Positions 22,363 through 32,232 of a DNA stretch of 64,000 nt are shown here, piece after piece. Position numbers and translations under genes: made by a program. Position 1 is the stretch's first letter, and every line of letters begins with the position of its first letter. The stretch is from Spirogloea muscicola (taxonomy: Eukaryota; Streptophyta; Zygnematophyceae; Spirogloeales; Spirogloeaceae), in contig WELB01000097.1 in NCBI GenBank assembly GCA_009602725.1, positions 444,273-508,272 on the forward strand. The letters run 5' to 3'. The notes under the pieces were generated by a model that saw nothing but the letters and a program-made list of their open reading frames with translations, searched no databases and was not told the origin of the DNA.

Positions 22363-23390
22363 CTCCTGCATCGTGACACCTACAAACTCCAGAAGTACAT
22401 GAGGTGCTTCTCTGAGCCCTTTTCCATATCACGCTTACAAGCCTGTTGGATGCAGTGGGTGAAATTGGGCAGTGCCCGTAGTACTTGACATTGCCTGCAT
22501 TACTAGGCCTTCAAGAACAGTGTGCTGGACTGGGCTGTCTCATGGGAATCCAGTAAACACAGGCCTTAACCTCTCATGTTTGTGGATGACACTTGCTGTT
22601 CTATGTGGCTTTGGATGTAGTTGCTATTGTGCTGGTACACCCCACCCAGGAAAGGCCTGCATAGATTTGCAGCACTTGTCAGCAGCTCAGGGCAGCCTAC
22701 ACAAGCTGGTCTTTGCAGTGGCGTCGGCTTTGGCAGGTGCCTGCTTGCCAGGCTGTCTGCAGCTGCGCCTCAAGAGCCGAACAGCTCAGCTCACACCTCT
22801 GCTTGTGTTGGAGCTTAAAGCCCAACATGATGAAGAGCATGTAGTTCTGGAGTCATCGATCACAAGGCCTGCGATGCTGCACCTTCCGTGTCATGCTCAA
22901 TCAATCAAGATAGTGCTTGATGGTCTCGCTCATAGCATGTCATTCTTTTACAGCCTGTAATGTCAGACATTTTCGACCGTCTGATCAACCTTGCTATCAT
23001 CGTTTTTGTTGCCACCAGTATTAAGATATTAGTAATTAACGCTCTGGTCCAGTTACTGCTGTGACCAATCAATTGTTGGACACCAAGGACATTCAGTGTT
23101 GCAGAGCAAGTAAATTGAAGAGTGGTGTAACTAGCTAGTAGTACCAGATGAGTGATCAAAGATTCATAACATTGGCCTAAGGCCCCTCGATTTTACACCT
23201 GCTGCTTCACGGAGCTTTTGACTTGTGGCTTGTATCAGAGTGCTAATATACTTTGCAGGCTCTGAACGCGAATTGTGCAGTCATGTTTTCCTTGTCATGG
23301 CTTCTTGCTCGACAGTTGACTCCTCTCTGGTCCTCCCTATCAAAGAATACATCGCGGCTAACAAAGCAAAAACCTTGTGTATCAGCGGAC
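22363..23390. other. intergenic, no gene seen
   Basis: 3' flank of the coiled-coil gene. The open frames here are short and lack splice-consistent continuation; no repeat family is recognised. Confidence 0.4.
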
Positions 23391-24480
23391 CTTCTAGGAT
23401 TCTTTCAGGGCCTTCTTGTCCATTTCATTCGGGCTGGCCCTTTCACAGCCATCTCCCCCAGTGGACGAGCTTCTTCTCTTTGGTCGGCTGCCTTCACGGC
23501 CATCTTCCCCAAGATGAAGCTGCTTCTCTCTTGTGGCAGCGCACCTGGAGTGCTGGGCCCCATTGTCGTCCACCATCTCTGACCAATTCACAAGGGGTCA
23601 GGCTGGTCTAGCACGCGCCATAGCGGAAGTGGCGACAAGGACCCTGCCCTCCCAGCTCTCCCTCACCGCCACACGACACGACCTCCTATGCCCTTACCTC
23701 CACTTGTGGATGGCCACGCAGTCTTTGTGATGGGCAGGCTGTTCCAACATAAAGGCACAGTCCCACTACATGTATGCGGCAGACGAGCAGGCCGTCTCTG
23801 AGCTGCAAGATATGCTCAAGGATGATGGACTGGTCTTACCCGGCTCCTTTCCATAAGCTCTGCGGGGGCTTCCCTGTGGTTCATTGCTCTTCCGCTATAC
23901 GAGGAAGAGCAATGAAGGATCTGCTACGGACGGGAGTGCATCATCATCTCGGCCTTCACCCCGTTTGCTTGGCTGGCATCCGCCAGTGTAAGTGTGGCCA
24001 CATAGCTGAAATTAAGATTGCACTGGCTGCCCCACATACTCAGGTGTGTTGAGGGTGGTGAGCACATGGCCTCCCACAACTACTGAGAGATGCTATATTT
24101 GGCTGTACACGGGGCTCGGTGTCATTTGGCAGTGGAAGTGTCGGGCGATCATCATGCCATGCACCGTCAATCGCCCGCAAGCCTTACGTGAGTCGTCTGG
24201 ATGTCGTCGAGCACCTGGAGCGGTGAGCTTCGCCTGCTCCTCGACGCCATACTCACAGACGCTTTTCAAGCGGAAGCACCCAAGTCGACTGTGCCTGGCT
24301 GGGCAACAACCCTTGCAGATGCACAAAATGTAGAGGCATTACAAGGACCACCTCGAGAAAGACCACTGCTATTCATGCGCTATGCACATTCACCGCAGCT
24401 ACGGGAAAGATTGGTCCTTCCTCCAGCATCTGGCCCAGTGGATTGACGCGCGTCGTTGCAGTCAGGGGGGCAGCTTAGGG
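23390..24480 (+). mobile_element. LINE fragment: zinc-binding and endonuclease-like C-terminal region
   Basis: After a 3'-tail-type repeat (23425-23520), the plus strand at 23770-24480 encodes diverged pieces of a retrotransposon C terminus. These are a segment like the pre-endonuclease region (SSAGASLWFIALPL), then LLRTGVHHHLGLHPVCL followed by CKCG (cysteines of the zinc-binding region), then YKDHLEKDHCYSCAMH and WSFLQHLAQW, which resemble the K...Y...L..L part of the endonuclease-like domain of other copies. Frames change several times, so this is an old, inactive copy. A perfect 14-bp-stem hairpin lies at 23880-23916. Confidence 0.55.
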
Positions 24481-24899
24481 CATACAAGCGTGCCGCAGGT
24501 ATGAGTTGCACAAAGTGCAGCTTTCGCTAAGTTTGCAGCGCTCCCATGCTTTGGCTACTTCGTTAGCGTACTGGTCGCGCTATAAGCAGGCCTCCGGCTC
24601 CCATGGCGGTGCCTTGACCCCTCAAATTAGCCTGTCAAATCTGGATGCGCTTAACCGTGGGTACTGATGTCCCCCTTCAGCCCACTTTCGCAGTATCACC
24701 TTTACCCCCCTTCGCATAGACTTCACTGTATGTAACCCCATTTCTTGCACTAGCTTTTGCCTGAACAGTGATGCAGCCGTGCATGTCCGCAAATGTCCAT
24801 CTCCTGGAGGAGCCGGAGCCGCAACGTGGTCGCGGAGGCCGCCTTGTCAAGCTCGGCCACGTAGCGTGATTGCGGCGGCAAGTTGGCGGGTGACGAGAG

Positions 24900-26130
24900 G
24901 TGCGCAAAGGGCCAGCCCAAAACAGGATGCACAGAGTCTGGAGGGGCCGATAAGTGCTCAATCACACAGCTACGTAAGTGGTTACTGAAAATGGATGCTC
25001 AAAATGAAAAGATACAGTTCCTCCAATATAAGGCAATAGCTGTGAGAGGGCAGCCCCAAGGATATACAAGGTCTGAAAGAGCCTGAAAGAACCAAAAGAA
25101 TGACAGTACTCTGGATTTTTTTGCAAGTGGGCGCTTTATAATCTTTGGTCAGCAGGTGCAGACGGAATTAAGTGCTCACAGCCCTCGCTTTGGGGCGAGG
25201 GCTGTGATAAGAAACAGCCATATGCAAGGCAATCGATGTGAGAGGCGCAACCCAAAGGAAAGATCAGTAAGAAAGCCAGATGCCAGAGAGGAAGCCAAAC
25301 GGGTCAGACGACCCGCCCCGACGACGACTGTGTTTCTCACTCTCGGACATATGTGAGCGAGGAAGGCCGGGTAAGCTGATTACTCAGTTCAATCTCTTTC
25401 TAGGTCCAGATTCATGATTCTGCACATTCCGGCCCTTTCAGACCTCGTTCATTGCTTTGGACTGGCCTCTTACAGCCATTGCCTTACATAGTGGAGCTGT
25501 TTCTTTCTTTTTTCTTCAAATTTTGGCTTGATTAGCCCCGACCTTTGCTTTATGCTTTATGCTTTGCTTTATGCTTTATATTTGATTATATTTCTTATGA
25601 TCGAATACTGGCTCAGCTTGGCCTCACCTTCGATTTATGCGCGCCGTGCTCCTTCCTTGGGACGGATGTGATGGAGGCTCACCAGCGCCGCCGTCGCCGC
25701 CATCGCCGCCGCCAGCCCCAGGCGTCGCTCGAGCGTTGCACGCCGTGTCAAGAGAGATGGCGCACGGTGAGCACGAAACGTAAGGGTGTGACCAAACCTT
25801 GGCAGTGACTTGTCAGCCCATAAAGCGATGGGCAAGGTCCGAGGTGATCGCTATGCTGGGTCGCACGGAGCTTGCCTTATCCTGAATGAGCCCAACGTGC
25901 CAAGGCATCCCCTTCCACCACCATCATCGTGTCCACATCTTTGGGGCTGACCTTCCACAGCCATCGCCCCCTTCGGGGATGCTGCTTGGCTTACACAGGG
26001 AATGCTCCCACGGCCCACTGAGCTGAGTCAGAGTATTCCAGCCCACTTTTCTGTTACAGCATGTTTGGTGATATTCAAGATGGAGGCCTGCCTCCTACTT
26101 CAGAGAAAAGCCAAGGTGGCATGACCCAAT
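24900..26130. repeat. scattered 3'-tail repeats, otherwise no gene
   Basis: Copies of the GGCTGG tail are found near 25450-25515 and 25945-25985. At 25545-25580 there is a short tandem run of CTTTATG/CTTTGCTTTATG. A 60-codon Arg-rich open frame at 25669-25808 has no supporting context. Confidence 0.4.
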
Positions 26131-26599
26131 GAAAAGAAGCTCTCACCATGGGGCGATGGCTGTGAATAACCAACCCCAATGGGATGAACACGCAGAGCAG
26201 TCAGCATTTCGGAAGCAAGTTACACTGGTGACAAAGGCTTTCTGGTCCACTCCTGAGCAAGAAGCAAAAGCCACCACTGCAGTCTTAGGATCACAGCCCA
26301 AAGGCCAGACCGGTAAGGGGGAAAAATGCTGAGGACAGCCAGCCTGTACACGCACAAGCACAGCACGAATCTGGCATAACTTCGGATCCTCAGTCTCAAG
26401 ACATTCGCTGGCCGGATGGCACCCGGCAGTGATGACAATACTTGGCCCGTTGACTCATGAGCGAATGCGAAGGTCTGGTTGTACATTCTTGACACTCGAT
26501 TTCCTCAGTGCCGGGCCTGAGGACTCAAGGCTCTACAAGAAGAAATTGCTCGCCCATAGAAAAAGAGGGGCTAGCAAAGATGAAGGGCTCGCCCATTTG

Positions 26600-27183
26600 A
26601 GTATAGGGGCTGGAAAAAGCCAGCCCAAAAAAGAATGAACAAAGGACGAGAAGGGGCCAGGGGAAGTACGAAGAACAACAAGCACAAAAAAGAAACGAAC
26701 CAGCTACGAAGCACTCAGTACCCTGCTAAGCAGCCTCAGGTCAGAGAGACTTGGTTCCTGGAAGCGGGTCCCCTGGCCAGAGCCAGAGGCAGCAGCGAGG
26801 GCTCTGCCTGCACGCAGGTGCAGCGCGCAGGCCATAGCCCTCTGCAGCGAGACGGCCAAGCGCATGCGGTACACCTGCGCTAGCGACCCTGCTGCATGGG
26901 AGTCCACCGGCTCCCCATGGAAGCGGCGGACAATGACGTGGCGTAAGAGCTGGTTGAGTAGCTCGAGCCACCGAGCGCCCAGCGCCCCGTGCGTATCGAT
27001 GGCGAGCGGGAAGAACTCGTCTTCCCGCTGGTGATCTGCGTTTTTTCGCTCCTTGGCCCGAGCAGCGCAGGCTACCGCATACCCAGCCTTGGTGGCACAC
27101 TGGGCTGGGTGTGAGCGATCATATGAGTCAGTGGTAAACACGTCCATGAGAAGACGTGGCCCGCCGGCTGGTGGGGTGGCCAC
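26600..27183 (-). mobile_element. LINE C-terminal endonuclease-like region (family B)
   Basis: Minus-strand reading 27183-26730 gives a continuous stretch: LLMDVFTTDSYDRSHPAQ, a Lys/Arg-rich segment, FFPLAIDTHGALGARWLELL, then RMRLAVSLQRAMACALHLRA and the terminal SLSDLRLLSR. The D...V...K...P.AID..G.LG pattern matches the restriction-like endonuclease region of non-LTR retrotransposons with reverse transcriptase upstream. A close copy lies at 53270-53590 on the other strand. The 5' part of the element, including the reverse transcriptase, is absent here. Confidence 0.75.
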
Positions 27184-27249
27184 TTTCAGTAGTCCCCCAT
27201 GCGAATAGGCATGTAGACTCTGCTCACCTGATTGGCAATTTCCCTAACA

Positions 27250-28000
27250 GTGGGTCATGTGTTGGGCAGGACATGTACCTGTGGATCGTGTGCAAGAAGG
27301 TAAGTACTTCTGTTACGCCGCGCAAGGTGCTGAAGGAGGTGGAGGCATCGAGTCCAAAACGCCCCATGAAGTCGATGGCCAGCGGGACAGACTCTTTCGC
27401 ACACCTCTCCCGCACGTCCCCATCGCCGCGGTGAAAGAGGCCGCATCCACCTCTGCCATACGGCGAGCTTGGGCCCGGAGGTCGGGCATCCGCGAGAGGT
27501 GTGCGGAAGGGACTGCCTTCCGACCACCTTCGGGGAAGCGCGCGGCTGCTGGCTGCATCCTCCCCCGGGGTTGCAGCGTGGTTGTCCGCCTTGCCCACAC
27601 ACGACGCGCTCCGGATGCCTGATGACATTTTCGGCACGGCTGTTCACCGCCTCCTCGGCCTCCATCACCCTGCCTCAGCTGGGGTGGTGCAGTGTGAATG
27701 CGGTGAGCGCAGTGCAGACGCGGGTTCTCTGGCGGCCCACATGCTACGATGCGCACGAGGTGGGGAGCGGACCGGACCTGCTACGGAATGCAATGCACGG
27801 CAATCTCATGGAGGCAGGTCATACAGTGGCACTGGAAAACTCCAGTGTCATGCCTCTGACAGCAGGGGCGCATGGCCGCCTCCACGCTCGGCGCGCCCAA
27901 CTCGTCGCCAGCGCGCTGGACGGGGGGGGCCTCGGCTCATAGCAGACGTCGTCACCACGGACCGCGTCGTTCCAGCCCAAAAACGCATTGATTAGGTCCA
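27250..28000. mobile_element. two abutting LINE fragments in opposite orientation
   Basis: On the minus strand 27480-27250 encodes ERCAKESVPLAIDFMGRFG, a further endonuclease-region variant. On the plus strand 27505-27995 encodes ARLLAASSPGVAAWLSALP, then HRLLGLHHPA, a C.C zinc-binding cluster (CECGE with H and C following) and GGPRLIADVVTTD, the segment that normally precedes the endonuclease region. The junction near 27490 marks insertion of one element beside or into another. Neither copy is complete. Confidence 0.65.
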
Positions 28001-28129
28001 AAGAGCCGGAAGGCGGAAGGCGCCTAAATTACACAGCTAGACACGAGAGACTACTGCAGATGGAAGAAAGGGCTGCGAAAAAGCAGCCCAGAATGACAGG
28101 ACATGTTCACCCGACGAAAAGAAGAAAGA

Positions 28130-28800
28130 GCTCGCCCACAGAGAAGAAAGAAGTGGCACTCCCAATGGGGGCAAGGGCTGTGAAAAGCCAGCTCAAAAAA
28201 GAATTGACAAAGGTTCGAAGGGGCCAAATGATGGAGGGGCCTAAAAAGCGCTAAGCAGCTACGAAGGGGCCTGAAGATGCTATGTCAGAACGGGGGAGGA
28301 TGGACCACTCAGTATTTACGAGTGAGAAGAGAAGAAGAAAGGGAAAGAGGCACGCCGGCAGAAGGAAAGAGAACACCTGCGTGCAGGCAGAGCCCTCGCT
28401 GCTGCCTCTGGCTCTGGCCAGGGGACCCGCTTCCAGGAACCCAGTCTCTCTGACCTGAGGCTGCTTAGCAGGGGTTACTGAGTGCTTCGTAGCTGCTTCG
28501 CTTCTTTTGAAGGAAAGGGCTCGCCCGTTGAGTATAGGGGTTGGAAAAGCCAGCCCAAAAAAGAAGGAACAAAGTACGAGAAGGGGGCCAGGGGAAGAGC
28601 TAAGAAAGACAAGCACAAGAAGAAAGAAAGCAGCTACGCAGCACTCAGTAACAGACGCAGCAGCAAGCCGGCCGGCACGCAGGTGCAGCGGGCGGGCCAT
28701 AGACCTCCGGCAGCGAGACGGCCAAGCGCATCCGGTACACCGGCGCTAGCGACCCGGCTGCAGGAAAGTCAGGCGGAACTCAAGAGCGGCAGCCAAAGCG
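28130..28800. mobile_element. nested LINE 3' ends
   Basis: A minus-strand 3' tail (28140-28310), then on the plus strand HLRAGRALAAASGSGQGTRF, SLSDLRLLSRGY and stop (28377-28481), and a tail at 28505-28570 in minus orientation followed by a minus-strand terminal fragment to about 28800. These are several 5'-truncated insertions within 700 bp. Confidence 0.65.
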
Positions 28801-29008
28801 CGGCCTGCCCGCAGAATGCACTGCTGGGCACGCCGACGTGGGCCGCATGCACCTCGGCAAGCGACCCAAAATAAGCTCACATAAATTGGTAGCGGATGGA
28901 CTTCTGGAGGAAGATGCCCTCCAGGAAGATAACGGCGGGGGCAAACGGCGGCGGCGAGGACAAGCGCGGGGGCGCCAGGCAAGCTGCCACGCGGCTGCGG
29001 CGCGGGCT

Positions 29009-29082
29009 CACGTGGCCGGCCAGCGGGGCGCCGCGAGGCCGTCCACGTGGCGACAGCGGAGGAAGTGGGCCAGCCACGTGGC
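29009..29082. promoter_or_regulatory. cluster of three CACGTGGC (G-box/ABRE) sites
   Basis: CACGTGGC at 29009-29016, 29044-29051 and 29075-29082 (the last inside GCCACGTGGC), spaced 35 and 31 bp, about 3 helical turns. They lie 545-620 bp upstream of the ATG of the 78-residue protein gene. In land plants repeated ABREs confer ABA/drought response through bZIP factors. Use here is an inference. Confidence 0.5.
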
Positions 29083-29171
29083 GCGCCCATGCGCCCCGCG
29101 CCGCTACGGCTTGCAGGCCGCCCCGGGCGCCACCCTCCCCCTCGCTCCTCCCCTCCTCTTTCCATCATGTA

Positions 29172-29182
29172 ATCAGCAGCCG
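29172..29182 (+). promoter_or_regulatory. ATCAGCAGCCG motif upstream of the 78-residue protein gene
   Basis: Exact plus-strand copy of the motif, 90 bp downstream of the G-box cluster and about 445 bp upstream of the ATG, oriented with the gene. Its function is unknown. Confidence 0.35.
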
Positions 29183-29625
29183 TATTTCTCCATTGTTCAC
29201 CCCCCTCCCTCCCTCCCCGCCTCCCCTTCGATGCACGATCACGAGGCTCTCCCTTGTCCCCATTCCCTCCCTCCTCCATTTCGCCCGTCCTGTAGCCCAC
29301 GTCGCCTCTCGCTCTCCCCCCCCCCCTCCCCCCGCACCGCCCTTCTTGTTGGGCGACAGCCTTGCCGTCTTCCGCCCTTTTAGGCCTTATACATCCCTTT
29401 GGACTGGCCTTTCATAGCCACTGCCGTCAGCGCTGGTATTCGCTTCTGCAAACCACCTCCTTCGCCACCACAGCTCGCCGCCTCTGCTGCCCCCGCCACC
29501 ACCGCCTACGAGCTCCGCTCTGCTGCTCCCTGTTCTCACTGAGCTCGCCGTTCCTTAGTGGTCGCCAGCGGAGAGTGCCCAAACCACCCCCAACTTGCTT
29601 TCCTGCCGGAGCGGCCGCCTTCACC

Positions 29626-30067
29626 ATGTCGTCGATTGCCGAGTCCGTGAAGAACAACCCCCGGGAGGCCTGCCTGCAGGCGCAGGAGAACGTCAAGTGA
29701 GCGCCAGGGCATGCACCCAAGTAGCCAGGCCTGACTTATGTGGGCTCGCGCAGCTGCGTCAAAGTAAAGCAGCCCTGCTTGTTAGAACGCTCACCCGAAG
29801 CTGCACAGCTCGCACGCAGCAGTGCACCTTGATCTGCCAAACACTCCTCTTCCGCCTTTCTGATGTTGTCAGTTTCACCGTGCATGTGTTTCCCATGGCA
29901 GGCAAGACCTTGATGCTGAAGCCGGCGGCCGCGGCCTTGCTGAGGCTATCGGCGGGACGTTCCAGGAGGAGTACGACCGCTCGGCTGAGAAGGACAAGGA
30001 CTTCACGCCCGACCAGGCCAATGTGTCCGAGCAGGAGGGTGACACGGAAATTCCTGTGTCTGAGTAG
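29626..30067 (+). CDS. small acidic hydrophilic protein, 78 residues, unidentified
   Basis: Two exons, 29626-29696 and 29902-30067, join at phase 2 (donor GTGAGC, acceptor CATGGCAG) to give 78 residues beginning MSSIAESVKNNPREACLQ and ending DTEIPVSE. The protein is highly charged, lacks hydrophobic segments, contains a Gly-rich turn and one Cys, and is probably largely disordered. I do not recognise a family; the composition recalls small stress/LEA-type proteins, and the three upstream G-box/ABRE sites would suit that, but this is inference. The sequence around the ATG (CACC ATG TC) is a good start context. The long 5' leader may contain repeat-derived sequence (a GGCTGG tail at 29402-29425). 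Confidence 0.65.
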
Positions 30068-32232
30068 GTTTTCTGCAGTGGCAACCTAGCTCCGAGCTCC
30101 CAGGTGCCAGTTATCCAGCACAGTGGCCATAAGCTGGCAAGCGTGCCAGGCCTCCTGTGCAGCTGGGGGTTGGCTTGTACTTCGACTAGTAACACCAGAA
30201 GTGTATGATGCAGCCTTCACCTCTTACTGAGCTTTTCTCGGTAACGGTCAATGATGCTTGCATCTGCGGTTGCCCTACTAAAACTAGCTGTCATGTGTTT
30301 GTATTGCATCAGAGGTTTGTCTTGTTCACAGCTGATTGGGAAGTACAGGTGATGTCACTGTGTTAGCAAATATGTCCCCTTCGTGACTGGAGACTGCGGC
30401 ACTCTCAGATATTGTTCTACTGGTAGTCTGCTGCGCTTCTGTCTTGTTGGAGCTTATGATATCTCCATCTGATCTGATGGTGAGTAACAGTTGTCTGCAA
30501 ATCCTGAGTTCGATTAAGGATGGCATTACTTTAGTCATTAGTGGGACATGGGAAAGTCAAGCTGAAGATACCTTTTGTCCTCAGGGACGCTCAGTTCGAA
30601 TTGCCTACGATCATATATTTACACAATACATATATATATATACATATATATACAGCTCAGAAGCTCATGTACTAAGCTTCTGAGCTCATGACAATAGCTG
30701 TCGACAAATACTAGTTTGTAGATTAAAGTGGTCAGTATCGAGTCAGCAGTGGGATAAAGAATGCCCCTCTCCCTCAGGATGGGGGTAGGCTTAACTTGAC
30801 AAAGTTGCATGTAATCTGAAGCGCCAACTCAAACTCAGTGACACATCAAAAGCAAGTTACACAGATTGTCGTGTGGAGCTGCAAAGCTACCCTTTAATTG
30901 CTCTTTACACTTTGGGTACATCTGAGATTTACATGCAGAAGTGCATATTTTAAAAGTTAGGACTCAAGATATTCTGTCTTAATGCTACTGCTCTGGGCAC
31001 AGTTGTGCAGCTATCAATGAAAGCCTCTATGAGCAACTTTCTGCACGAAATAATTTAGCAGAGCAACCGTGGGGCGAGCACAAAGTGTGCATCTGTTGTT
31101 GCGCCTGTCGCTGTACAGGCCACTAAGGCCCTTCATCTCTCAAAACATATTCCCTCTCATGCAAGGCAAGGAGTAGAGAAGGCGGGTGACATTTTAGGAA
31201 CTTTAATGTGTGGCAGGTGATGGAGGACGTAATGGTCACGATAAGATGAAGAACTCGCCTCAAATTAGCAGAGTTTGCTTACAATTCCACATTGGCCTCG
31301 GCCTTTGATCGCCAACAGGCAACTGTGTATGCTATGTTAAGACAACCAACAAGCGAACGCCACTTGGTTAATGAGTACATTTGCTCTTGACATCCTCGAC
31401 ACCCAGGACATGGTCGTATCTGCCCTTTGCTATGGCCAGCTGTGGAGTCTGCTGGGCCTGCAAAAAAAGGAAGGAGTATGGACAATTTGCACGCTGATCA
31501 TTTCTGAGATCAGCCTCGGCCAACGTATCATACAGCAATAGCTCTATTACTGATTTTACCCTCGCATGCTACAGTGCTGCCTAGCAGCAAGCGTCCATGG
31601 GAGGGTAAGCCTCCTCCGTGTAACTAATATGTATCATATATGTGGTTGTTGATATATCTACCTAGACACCCACCCTTTGGGAGGTTCTGCATATGCTACT
31701 GTCTCAAACTCGTGTTACGCATTTGGTCCTCAATCAGACTCTGGCTGTCGTCTGACTCCTCCTACCTGGCATGGTTACTGGCCCCCGCCATTTCCTCCAG
31801 CCCGTTGGCCTCCTCGCATGCTGCTACACTTTTCTACACGTCTGGATGTGCTGGTCGGTCACAGCCCATCGGCTTTGCTATAATGCTGGTAGCTGGTTGT
31901 TGCTTCTTGGGCTGTGGGGATCACAAGTCAAGTTCTCCAGTCGCACTTCCTCAGTGTCTTGTTCTTGCAGCTCCCTGAAAGAGCTGACTTGCTTGCCATA
32001 AGGTGCACAACTAACAAGAAGATATTTTCAGCCAATAACGTATCTTTTTCATACTGAGCTATTGCTCTGAGCTTGATGTCACAGAGGCAGCCTCAAGAAT
32101 GAAACTTCAATGTTTCAGACAAAAGGTTGTGGGCATGACGAGGTACGTGAGCAGACAGTGCATGTTACTAATCGTACAAGATTTGTACAAGTTTGTAACA
32201 ATGAATGAGAGGAATGTTACAGAGTTGCCGCA
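30068..32232. other. intergenic, AT-rich, no gene seen
   Basis: No coding region could be supported on either strand. A TA-rich microsatellite lies at 30628-30653 (ACATATATATATATACATATATATAC type). The right end is the 3' flank of LESV. Confidence 0.5.
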
